From the NCBI GenBank assembly GCA_049670505.1, contig JBATTK010000136.1, positions 1 to 14,315 of the forward strand: DNA of 14,315 nucleotides, in the 5' to 3' direction. The notes beneath the pieces are model-generated. The model was not told where the DNA came from. It ran no database searches and saw nothing but the letters and a program-made list of their open reading frames with translations. A program made the position numbers and the translations under genes. How positions within the stretch are numbered: the stretch's first letter is position 1; each line of letters begins with the position of its first letter. Below are positions 7,245 through 14,315 of the stretch, piece after piece. The stretch comes from JBATTK01 sp049670505. Lineage in GTDB: Bacteria > Bacteroidota > Bacteroidia > Flavobacteriales > Flavobacteriaceae.

Positions 7245-10200
7245 CGTCTTATGATTTTATAGTTCAATAAAGATTTATCGGTTTTTATATTGAGCAGATA
7301 TATTCCCTTGGACAACGCATCCACGTTGAATTTTACGCTGTTATTGTCAGTAACATCATAGGGTTTGCTAAAAACTTGTACACCATTCATCGTATACAGT
7401 GATAATTCCACGTTGCTGAACCCATTGTTTCCCAGAAACACGGTTAAGTCCCCATTGGAAACTGGATTAGGATAAATAAATATCTCAGATGTTAGAACTA
7501 TGGTTTCCTCATGTAATCCCTGACAATCTAGATCGGTCCTAACGGAAAGTGCGTTTTCAACTTTGGAAAGTGGTAATATAATTTCACTTTTTGAAGTCGT
7601 ATATAGGGTTCCATTTAAGTCAATGGTATATGTTTTTCCTCCGAATAGAAGTAGTTTAACTTCGTCACCTAAAGTACTCACTTTTGAAACCACTGAAAGC
7701 AATTCCGGTTCGGATATATTAATATCAAAACAGTTTTTATAATCAGGTTGTCCTTCTACCGTAATGCATAAGGTATAATTACCGGCTATCAAATTGTCAA
7801 ATTCGGTGGATGTAGCAAAGGGGTTTGAGATGTCATTGCCATTTCCCGTAAGGGAAGCGACGTAGTTCAATGACGTTTCGGCACTTATAGCGATACTTCC
7901 ATTATTACTGGAAATACAAGATTCTCCTTTGGTAAGTACCCTAAAATTTGTAGCCGGTAAAGTAAACACTGCACAACCGGTAACATCTACCACCGCATTT
8001 GCCGGGGTATGGTTGCATAAATCTATAGCATTGGGAACACCGTCATTATCGGCATCATCGTCACAAACATCTCCAATACCATCCCCGTCCCCATCTGCTT
8101 GATCGGGATTTGGAATCAAAGGGCAATTATCATCAAAGTCCAAAACCCCATCATCATCATCGTCCGTATCACAAATATTACCCTCACCATCATTGTTTGT
8201 ATCCAATTGATCCGTATTGGCAAGCAATGGGCAGTTGTCATTAACATCCAGGATTCCGTCATCATCATCGTCGTCGTCGTCAAGTAATCCCGATACACCA
8301 AAATCATCTATGATTACTCCTTCATTATTTACCGCCGGATCAGATTGAAATACAACTCTGAACAAAACGTTGGATTCATTCGTCAAATCAGTTTCTCCAT
8401 TTATTGCGTTGGCTAAGAAGTTATATGCATATTCCGTAATAGTGGCATTGGTGCCTGTCCATTGTGCCCCTGGGCAATTTTGACAATCGTCTTCCGAACC
8501 GGAGCTTTCATTGGTCCTATCGCTGGTATACCAATTGGGCTGACTGTTTACATTACCTAGTACTTCCCATGAGGCCCCTTCGTTCAGTGAATATTGTACA
8601 TATACGATATCAAAATTTATTTCCAGATCATAGGCCATATCAAATTTGAGTACCGGGGCCAATATGGATGAAAGGTCATAGCACTTACTAAGGAGAATTC
8701 CTTTAACATTTGCCGGATGTGCGCCCTCTAAGTTGGTGCCATAAACCTGAGATCCGGAACTAGCCATATTTAGTAATGTTCCGGACGGAACACCTCTTTC
8801 CCACACACTACCTTCGCCACCTTCGTTATAGGCAATTAAAGACTCACCTGCCGTTTCAAAAGTATTTATAGCGTTCCCCACGCCAAAATCATTTACAAAG
8901 AAGCTATTACTAAGTTCATTGTTTTCAATAAAAGCATCGTTGTTTATGCTGACATTTACATTTAAAGTGGTTTCTCCTATAGTATTGATGTTCAATAATG
9001 GTAATGCAATAGCAGTGGTCTGACCGGTATTTAGCACGCCTGTCCAAGTAAAAGTTTCGTTAGTCCCTCCATCTAAATTAAAGGAGACGTCAATTTCGGT
9101 AATCTGATTAAGCCCTCTGTTTTCGACAACAATTTCAGGAGTTATTTCCTCACATAAGACAGTGTTAACAAGAGGCGTCAATGAAACCAATCGAATATCA
9201 TCATCTGGAACTTGAACGGGTATGGCGGACTGCCAAATACCTCTACCATATGTAGAGGCGGTTATTACTTCATCATCTAAACTTATTTCCAAATCGCTTA
9301 CGGCCGTACTTGGAAGATCTGTAAAATAATCTTCCCATTCGGCAAGTGTATCATCCAATCGATATACTCCTAAACTGGTGCCTACAAATAAAGGATTATC
9401 CGTATGTCTTCCCTGATGGGCAATCGCAAAAAAGGCCTGATCAGTAGGCAAATTAAGCGTAATATCCTCTACTGCTGCCGTATTTCCATTAACCGTTAAC
9501 TTAAAAACTCCTCTGGAAATAGGTTGATTTTGTTGGCTTATCCCAACCCTATTTGACGTAGTTACGTAAAGTATGTCGCTATTCGATTGGTTTATGGCAA
9601 AACTCGAAATTTGAGAACCGAGTCCTACAAGGGGAACAAAAGTAGCACCTCCGTTACCACTTCGATAGATGAAATTATCCTCGGCGGCATAGATGATCAT
9701 CGGATTATTGGGGTCTACCTCTAAATCTTCAATATTTCCACTCCCAATATCTGAAGATACTTTTTCCCAAGCGTTCCCGACTAACTTATAGACCCCGTCG
9801 AAACCCGAAAATACGTCCCCTTCACCACTAACGGCTAGCGGAGTTATCCAATTTCCTCGAATAGGATTGCCGTTGGCATCATTCGGAGCGCGTACAGTGC
9901 CTATAGACTGACCTGAATCCGTGGAAACAAATAAAACTTGACCAAATTGTACAAAGCCATATAAAAGGTTGTTATTGTTGGGGTCTATTTCATAATCCAT
10001 CCCATCACCACCCGTATAAACGTTCCAATTCCCATTATTTAATACAAAGCCTGAATTATCCTGTAAGCCACCAATTATTTTGGAAGCATCATTTTTAGCA
10101 ACCGATATTCGGTAAAACTGACTTATCGCAATGCCAGCTGTATAATCGGTAAAAGTTGTTCCATTGTCTTCAGAAGCATATATGCCGCCATCGCTTCCAC

Positions 10201-11515
10201 AAAAAAGCTTTCCATTAAAGAATTTTAAAGTGTGGATATCCGCATGGGTATATGAGGGGGTATTGGAAAACCATTGATTAAGTTGATTAAAAGAATTTCC
10301 GCCGTTGGTGCTTTTCCATATGTTTAGACAACCAACATATAGTTCATTGGCATTAGTTGGGGATACTTCCAAAGCCAAATCAAACCACGCTTGGTTGGAC
10401 TCCATGATATCTACGAGATTAGGACTTTCAGTAAAGGTCTCACCACTATCCGTAGATTTAAAAAATCCCTGATATGCAAAATCGTTAGCTCCGGTATCGG
10501 CACTAAGAATATAGACCACATTGGGATCTGCCGGTGTTACCCCTAATACCAGCCTTCCCGAAGAGACCGGTAAAACGTCTTGGATTTGCTCAAAACTAGC
10601 ACCCCCATCGTCAGATTTGTGATAGGCCGTTGATGTAACCGCATAGATAGTATTGTTGTCATTTGGTTTTAGCTTAAAATCTTTAATATTGCTATCAATG
10701 GTAATGGTCCAAGTATCTCCACCGTTAATTGACTTCTGAAGCCCATCTGTGGTAGCCACCCATACAACATTGGAATCTGTAGGGTCTATGACTATTTCGT
10801 TCATCAATGTATTTATGCTACTGGTACTTGGATTAAGTCCGGTTTCATTCCAGCTTGCCCCACCGTTGGTAGATTTAAATACACCTACACTATATGAATC
10901 TGCCGCATCGTCATCTCCTGTGGCAATATAAACGATATTGGAGTTATTGGGGTCTATTGCAATTCCCGAGACTCCTATCTGGGGAAAGTCGTCAAACAAA
11001 TTAACCCAAGAAGCCCCTGCGTTGACGGACTTCCAAATACCTCCTGCAGGAGCACCTACATACCATACGTTTTCATCATTAGGATCCACCGCGATTGCAT
11101 TGACCCTGCCCTGACCCGGTAATGATCCCGACAAAGTACCATGTGAAAAAGGCCCTAGGGGAGACCAACCGCTTATGGGATTCACTACACCCCCAATTCT
11201 ATCTTGTTTATTTTCCCACGAATTCCATAGCTGTTTGGAAGATGGAAGATACCCATCTTTGTCAACAAAATGTTTCCAATAGTTTTCCCACCTTTTAAAG
11301 GGTTTAAAACCACTGCCCTTGGCATTAAAATCCTTTTCCTCCCAATGAGCGTTAAATGCAGCTGTGATTTCATCCAGTGAAAATTTTTTGTTTTGTGATT
11401 TAGCGCTGATTCCACTTTTCTTCCTCAATTCCTCCATCCAAGGAGTGCTTTCTATATGTTGGGCGTACGAAAAAGAAAATATAAAGAAAAATATGAAGAG
11501 TAATTTATTAGTCAT
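7241..11515 (-). CDS. T9SS-secreted multidomain protein: VPS10/Asp-box propeller, CARDB-like, MAM-like, TSP3 repeats, sorting domain
   Basis: This is a 1424-residue secreted protein. I start it at the ATG at 11513-11515 because it opens directly with a signal peptide (MTNKLLFIFFFIFSFSYA, cut before Gln19); an in-frame ATG 14 codons upstream would bury it. An aromatic, probably helical N-terminal segment (27-108) precedes a sortilin/BNR-like propeller region. It has about nine Asp-box motifs, from KSVNAGASW (162-170) to RSGNGGATF (near 620), alternating with 'DPNnxNxxY' strands. Next come a CARDB-like domain (about 775-880), a MAM/jelly-roll-like domain (about 885-1075), acidic thrombospondin type 3 calcium repeats (about 1079-1165, DDDGVLDFDDNCPLIPNPDQ type), a beta domain, and a type A T9SS sorting domain (about 1346-1424) starting YPNP at 1348 and ending in KIIRR. 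It is likely exported across the outer membrane and cell-attached or released. No protease or hydrolase active site was recognised. The downstream lipoprotein overlaps its stop. Confidence 0.93.
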   Translation of the reverse strand: MTNKLLFIFFFIFSFSYAQHIESTPWMEELRKKSGISAKSQNKKFSLDEITAAFNAHWEEKDFNAKGSGFKPFKRWENYWKHFVDKDGYLPSSKQLWNSWENKQDRIGGVVNPISGWSPLGPFSHGTLSGSLPGQGRVNAIAVDPNDENVWYVGAPAGGIWKSVNAGASWVNLFDDFPQIGVSGIAIDPNNSNIVYIATGDDDAADSYSVGVFKSTNGGASWNETGLNPSTSSINTLMNEIVIDPTDSNVVWVATTDGLQKSINGGDTWTITIDSNIKDFKLKPNDNNTIYAVTSTAYHKSDDGGASFEQIQDVLPVSSGRLVLGVTPADPNVVYILSADTGANDFAYQGFFKSTDSGETFTESPNLVDIMESNQAWFDLALEVSPTNANELYVGCLNIWKSTNGGNSFNQLNQWFSNTPSYTHADIHTLKFFNGKLFCGSDGGIYASEDNGTTFTDYTAGIAISQFYRISVAKNDASKIIGGLQDNSGFVLNNGNWNVYTGGDGMDYEIDPNNNNLLYGFVQFGQVLFVSTDSGQSIGTVRAPNDANGNPIRGNWITPLAVSGEGDVFSGFDGVYKLVGNAWEKVSSDIGSGNIEDLEVDPNNPMIIYAAEDNFIYRSGNGGATFVPLVGLGSQISSFAINQSNSDILYVTTSNRVGISQQNQPISRGVFKLTVNGNTAAVEDITLNLPTDQAFFAIAHQGRHTDNPLFVGTSLGVYRLDDTLAEWEDYFTDLPSTAVSDLEISLDDEVITASTYGRGIWQSAIPVQVPDDDIRLVSLTPLVNTVLCEEITPEIVVENRGLNQITEIDVSFNLDGGTNETFTWTGVLNTGQTTAIALPLLNINTIGETTLNVNVSINNDAFIENNELSNSFFVNDFGVGNAINTFETAGESLIAYNEGGEGSVWERGVPSGTLLNMASSGSQVYGTNLEGAHPANVKGILLSKCYDLSSILAPVLKFDMAYDLEINFDIVYVQYSLNEGASWEVLGNVNSQPNWYTSDRTNESSGSEDDCQNCPGAQWTGTNATITEYAYNFLANAINGETDLTNESNVLFRVVFQSDPAVNNEGVIIDDFGVSGLLDDDDDDDDGILDVNDNCPLLANTDQLDTNNDGEGNICDTDDDDDGVLDFDDNCPLIPNPDQADGDGDGIGDVCDDDADNDGVPNAIDLCNHTPANAVVDVTGCAVFTLPATNFRVLTKGESCISSNNGSIAISAETSLNYVASLTGNGNDISNPFATSTEFDNLIAGNYTLCITVEGQPDYKNCFDINISEPELLSVVSKVSTLGDEVKLLLFGGKTYTIDLNGTLYTTSKSEIILPLSKVENALSVRTDLDCQGLHEETIVLTSEIFIYPNPVSNGDLTVFLGNNGFSNVELSLYTMNGVQVFSKPYDVTDNNSVKFNVDALSKGIYLLNIKTDKSLLNYKIIRR
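8258..8281 (-). repeat. Trinucleotide run encoding eight consecutive Asp residues
   Basis: Eight aligned Asp codons (GAC x4, GAT x3, GAC on the minus strand) encode residues 1079-1086 at the entry to the thrombospondin type 3 calcium-binding repeats. The run is in frame, so slippage would lengthen or shorten the acidic linker without breaking the gene. A shorter Asp-codon run lies near 8149-8164 in the same domain. Confidence 0.85.
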
Positions 11516-11663
11516 CAGTAATTTTTTTGGTAAATATGCTGAAAAATAAGTGAACATTCAATTTTTTTAGACAATCCGTAGTTTTCAAGGAAGATTTTTT
11601 CGGAGATGGGTTGAAAAACGTATCTTATTGATAAGTAGTATGATGTTGCGAAAACTTTCACAT

Positions 11664-11692
11664 TTTGTTACGAACAAAAAAAATTAACTTTG
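11664..11692 (+). promoter_or_regulatory. Bacteroidota housekeeping-type promoter for the porin transcript
   Basis: TTTG (11664-11667) and TAACTTTG (11685-11692) are separated by 17 bases, matching the flavobacterial consensus TTG-N17-23-TAnnTTTG at both boxes. Transcription would start near 11699, giving a leader of roughly 110 bases before the porin ATG at 11813, which contains a small ORF at 11724. No comparable motif was found on the minus strand between 11516 and 11812, so the promoter of the divergent gene remains unidentified. Confidence 0.75.
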
Positions 11693-11723
11693 TTAATGAG
11701 ATTTTATTTTGAAAATTTGCCAG

Positions 11724-11813
11724 ATGCAAAATATCAAAATAAGCAATCGAATTAATCCCGCTGAAAAACGGGGCCTGTATAACGCCTCTGGCATAGGCAA
11801 TCAATCGTTTTAA
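11724..11813 (+). CDS. Possible 29-codon upstream ORF / leader peptide overlapping the porin start
   Basis: An ATG at 11724, about 25 bases after the predicted transcription start, opens a 29-codon frame (starts MQNIKISNRINPAEKRG, ends GIGNQSF). Its TAA at 11811-11813 shares a base with the porin ATG (TAATG). The frame differs from the porin's. This is the geometry of a stop-start translationally coupled leader, and the ORF fills nearly the whole 5' leader. The peptide has no signal sequence, no recognisable family and no run of one amino acid that would suggest attenuation. It could be a chance ORF in a long untranslated leader. Confidence 0.35.
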   Translation: MQNIKISNRINPAEKRGLYNASGIGNQSF

Positions 11814-13849
11814 TGAAATATTCCTTTTTGTTCCTTTTTGTTTTTCTGGCCCATAATCTTTTCTCCCAGACAGATTCCATCCCAAATCCAAAAAAAGTGG
11901 ATTCCTTGGCAAAGGTAAATCTACAGGACACAATCCCACAGAATCAAAAGGCAGATATTTCAGAGATCAAAAAAAAACCACCAAGACCAAAGACGCAGCT
12001 AGATTCCTTGGGTATCACTGTAAAGGACTATAAGATTATTACCTATGAAAGGGATACCATTTTTTTAGACACCAGCTTAACCATACGTAAAGAGTATAAG
12101 TATAACTACCTGAGAAGGGACGATTTTGAATTATTGCCTTTTTCCAATGTGGGGCAACCTTATAATAGCTTGGGGGTAAATTTTGAGCGTAAAACCTGGT
12201 ATCCTTCCTTAGGTGCCACGGCTAAACACTTTAACTATTTTGAAATAGCGGACATAGACTATTATAATGTTGCCACACCTTTAACCGAGTTAATGTTCAA
12301 AACAACCTTTGAACAAGGGCAATTGTTAGATGCGCTCCTTACCTTCAATACCTCCGAACGTTTAAATTTTTCCATTGCCTATAAAGGATTCCGGTCTTTG
12401 GGGAAATACCAATTGGATGAAGCGGAATCCGGAAATTTCCGGACTACTGCAAACTACCAAACCAGGGATAAACGCTATTCCCTCAGGGCACATATTGCGG
12501 CACAGGATATCACAACTGAAGAAAATGGTGGTATTGCAAACCCGGAAGAACAATTTGAATCCGGGGACCCGGATTTTTCGGATCGATCACGAATAGATGT
12601 GAACCTTGTTGATGCGGAAAATAGGATACTGGGGAAACGTTATTTTTTTGAACATCAGTATAAATTGCTTAGAAAAGAAAAGGATTCCGGTAATTCCAAG
12701 GCTACTTCTTTGGCGATTGGTCATCAATTCAATTATGAGACCAAGTTCTATGAATTTATGCAAGACGATGAAAATGCCTTTTTTGGAAGCGCATTTGTGC
12801 AACAAATAGATGACCGTGCTAGACTAAAAATTGCTTACAACCAACTTAGTGCAGAATTTTCCAATACTACTTTGGGAAACCTCAAAGGTTATGCAAGGCT
12901 ATATAATTATAACTATTTCTTCAATAGTATTGTAATTACCGATCAAGGGCAAACCATAGATAATAAACTAAAAGGAGAGGAAATAGCCATAGGGGGAGAT
13001 TATTCCAAACGGATAGGGGGCTTTAATATAGCGGGTAGCATCAATTACACCATATCCGGCGAGCTTACCGGTAATCTTGTAGATGCATCGGCAGGGTATG
13101 AACTGAATGCAAAAAACAGGATAAAATTTATGTTGCATTCTTCCTCCAGAATGCCCGATTTTAATTATCTTTTGTACCAAAGTGATTATCAAAATTACAA
13201 TTGGCAAAACACGGAAACTTTTGAAAATCAAAGAGTGAACAGTTTGCAGTTCAGTTTGGAATCTCAGGTATGGGGCAACCTTTCCGCTAAGTATACCACT
13301 GTTGACAACTATACTTACTTTGCCTCCACGGCTACCCAAGAGCAGATAGATGAAGGTCAGGAAAGGGCATTTATAAGGCCTTTACAAGAAGGTAATAGTG
13401 TAAATCATTTAAAGGTAAAATATAGTAAGGAATTTAGAGTAGGCAAATTTGCCCTTAATAATACGGTAATGTACCAGAATGTATCGCAGAGCACAGATGT
13501 GTTGAATGTACCCCAATTGGTAACAAGGAACACATTGTATTTCTCCGATGACGTGTTCAAAAAGGCCATGTACATACAAACGGGGGTAACACTCAAATAC
13601 TTTACTGCTTATAATCTTAATGCATACAATCCTTTGCTAGGTGAATTCTATATACAGAACAGCGAAGAGTTTGGGGGCTTTCCGTTAATAGATTTTTTCA
13701 TCAACGCTAAGATTAGGCAAACAAGGGTCTTTCTTAAGGCGGAGCATTTTAACTCTTCTTTTTCCGGTTCCAATTTCTATTCCGCACCAAACTATCCCTA
13801 TCGCGACTTTGTAATACGTTTTGGTTTGGTCTGGAATTTCTTTTCCTAA
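11813..13849 (+). CDS. Bacteroidota putative porin (outer-membrane beta-barrel)
   Basis: This 678-residue outer-membrane protein has signal peptide MKYSFLFLFVFLAHNLFS, cut near residue 18-19. A polar, Lys/Pro-rich periplasmic segment follows (about 20-95, including KKKPPRPK). The conserved start of the 'putative porin' family comes next: YNYLRRDDFELLPF (97-110) and NVGQPYNSLG (112-121). The remainder alternates short beta-strands and polar loops (for example TARLY/YNYNYFF-type aromatic girdles) and ends FVIRFGLVWNFFS, a C-terminal strand suited to barrel assembly. The likely role is passive diffusion or an envelope structural function; no TonB plug is present, so it is not a TonB-dependent receptor. 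The chosen ATG overlaps the TAA of a short upstream ORF and lies about 110 bases after a good promoter. No clear terminator follows. Solute specificity is unknown. Confidence 0.88.
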   Translation: MKYSFLFLFVFLAHNLFSQTDSIPNPKKVDSLAKVNLQDTIPQNQKADISEIKKKPPRPKTQLDSLGITVKDYKIITYERDTIFLDTSLTIRKEYKYNYLRRDDFELLPFSNVGQPYNSLGVNFERKTWYPSLGATAKHFNYFEIADIDYYNVATPLTELMFKTTFEQGQLLDALLTFNTSERLNFSIAYKGFRSLGKYQLDEAESGNFRTTANYQTRDKRYSLRAHIAAQDITTEENGGIANPEEQFESGDPDFSDRSRIDVNLVDAENRILGKRYFFEHQYKLLRKEKDSGNSKATSLAIGHQFNYETKFYEFMQDDENAFFGSAFVQQIDDRARLKIAYNQLSAEFSNTTLGNLKGYARLYNYNYFFNSIVITDQGQTIDNKLKGEEIAIGGDYSKRIGGFNIAGSINYTISGELTGNLVDASAGYELNAKNRIKFMLHSSSRMPDFNYLLYQSDYQNYNWQNTETFENQRVNSLQFSLESQVWGNLSAKYTTVDNYTYFASTATQEQIDEGQERAFIRPLQEGNSVNHLKVKYSKEFRVGKFALNNTVMYQNVSQSTDVLNVPQLVTRNTLYFSDDVFKKAMYIQTGVTLKYFTAYNLNAYNPLLGEFYIQNSEEFGGFPLIDFFINAKIRQTRVFLKAEHFNSSFSGSNFYSAPNYPYRDFVIRFGLVWNFFS

Positions 13850-13986
13850 GAGAGTTTCGATTTCAAAAACCCAAAGGATAAATATTGGATGGACCGATAA
13901 AATGAATCTACCTTTCCTTTGTTCTCATGATACTTCATAGAAGTGTTTGGTGTGCTAGTATCACGCCAATAAGGAAATGGATGAAA
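13846..13986 (-). pseudogene. Possible 46-codon coding remnant after the porin gene
   Basis: The spacer 13850-14178 has no complete gene. On the minus strand a 46-codon stretch runs from 13986 to a TAG at 13846-13848, overlapping the porin stop. It reads FHPFPYWRDTSTPNTS, then MKYHENKGKVDSFY, then RSIQYLSFGFLKSKLS. The ATG at 13936-13938 would give 30 residues. The composition looks protein-like, but no family is recognised and an upstream stop (13987-13989) closes it. The same DNA holds an inverted repeat, TGATACT (13928-13934) and AGTATCA (13957-13963), so a structured RNA or mobile-repeat fragment is an alternative. The remaining spacer to 14178 is AT-rich and shows only a 7-bp inverted repeat (CAAGGTA/TACCTTG, about 14057-14095) with no T-tract. 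Confidence 0.25.
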
Positions 13987-14178
13987 TTAGCACATCGCTT
14001 AAAGTTTTTGTTTCTACTTCATATGGACATACAGTTATCTTGGATAAATAGAAAGTCAAGGTAAAGTGCCCAAACAACTATTGATATACCTTGCCTAAAA
14101 AAATTACTTTTATAAATTCTGATAATCAATGAGTTGTACTTTTTTTTATAATTCTTTTGAAATATTTCAATTTAGGTG

Positions 14179-14209
14179 TTGTTTAAGCAAAAAAACGGTT
14201 ATATATTTG
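14179..14209 (+). promoter_or_regulatory. Strong promoter, probably of an rRNA operon
   Basis: TTG (14179-14181) and TATATTTG (14202-14209) are spaced by 20 bases, an excellent match to TTG-N17-23-TAnnTTTG. AT-rich DNA lies upstream (14101-14175), as often seen before rRNA promoters. The sequence after it is G+C-richer, carries a hairpin and reads like an rRNA leader rather than a gene start. Confidence 0.7.
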
Positions 14210-14215
14210 CACCCG

Positions 14216-14315
14216 CTTTGGGAGGGATGTTATTCCTTCCGGGGTTTTGGCCGGGGATCTTGACAAGGGGTTTTCGGTCGTTTCAAGGAGTTCATTGAAA
14301 TATTGGAACGACAGC
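14216..14315 (+). ncRNA. Probable 5' leader of a 16S rRNA operon (16S gene not reached)
   Basis: No ORF begins here. A hairpin, GGAGGGA (14221-14227) with TCCTTCC (14234-14240), lies soon after the predicted start site. The end of the window contains GTTCATTGAAATATTGG followed by AACGACAGC, which from memory resembles the antitermination/processing leader found shortly before flavobacterial 16S genes (boxA-like element). The characteristic 16S 5' end is not inside the window, so this is an inference. Confidence 0.55.

Noticed and set aside
8099..8307. Short ORFs on both strands rich in Ile/Val or Met/Thr
   Set aside because: They are shadows of the repetitive Asp-codon TSP3 region read in other frames.
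11516..11557. Start of the large minus-strand protein at 11557
   Set aside because: It would place 14 residues before a clean signal peptide; the ATG at 11513-11515 fits export better.
6534..11557. Asp-box and FN3 repeats as signs of a mobile element or CRISPR array
   Set aside because: The repetition is at protein level with diverged DNA and no spacers, terminal repeats or transposase.
11658..11939. A 93-codon minus-strand ORF across the porin promoter and start
   Set aside because: It covers a strong plus-strand promoter, lacks a signal or family, and overlaps the porin coding start; most likely a shadow.
12968..13339. A 123-codon minus-strand ORF inside the porin gene
   Set aside because: It is fully contained in the porin frame, which has family motifs and a signal peptide; the antisense frame shows no domain.

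Overview
The window looks like chromosomal DNA of a member of the Bacteroidota, most likely a (marine) Flavobacteriaceae species. The evidence is a SusC/SusD pair, several lipoproteins with acidic residues after the lipobox cysteine, a protein with a type IX secretion (T9SS) C-terminal sorting domain, a Bacteroidetes-type 'putative porin', moderately AT-rich DNA, A-rich regions before start codons instead of Shine-Dalgarno sites, and promoters of the TTG-N17-23-TAnnTTTG type.

Layout. Bases 1-4704 (+) hold the 3' part of a nutrient-uptake operon: a SusC-like TonB-dependent receptor cut by the window's left edge, its SusD-like lipoprotein, and a small lipoprotein in the SusE position, with 15-16 base gaps and a clear rho-independent terminator at 4788-4825. 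Immediately after it, a -7 promoter motif precedes a monocistronic arylsulfotransferase-like lipoprotein (4862-6235, +). A 298-base convergent spacer follows and holds a possible 43-codon gene remnant on the minus strand. The minus strand then carries a two-gene unit, read from 11515 down to 6534: a 1424-residue secreted multidomain protein (Asp-box propeller, CARDB-like and MAM-like domains, thrombospondin type 3 calcium repeats, T9SS sorting domain) overlapping by 4 bases (ATGA) a lipoprotein with two FN3-like domains. Divergent from it, a strong promoter (11664-11692) drives a possible 29-codon upstream ORF that overlaps (TAATG) the start of a 678-residue outer-membrane porin. The last ~140 bases look like the promoter and leader of an rRNA operon whose 16S gene lies beyond the right edge.

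How the genes fit together. All full-length genes encode envelope or secreted proteins. SusC/SusD form a lidded outer-membrane importer, with the third lipoprotein probably an accessory surface binder. The arylsulfotransferase-like protein is probably a separate transcription unit. No glycoside hydrolase, sulfatase or regulator is visible, so the importer's substrate cannot be named. The propeller protein and FN3 lipoprotein are likely made together, perhaps as a surface or secreted partner pair. I see no CRISPR array, insertion sequence, tRNA, or defence or biosynthetic cluster. The most unusual observations are the upstream ORF at the porin, two short coding-like remnants in spacers, and the translationally coupled T9SS protein/lipoprotein pair. 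I do not see convincing evidence for a wholly new system.
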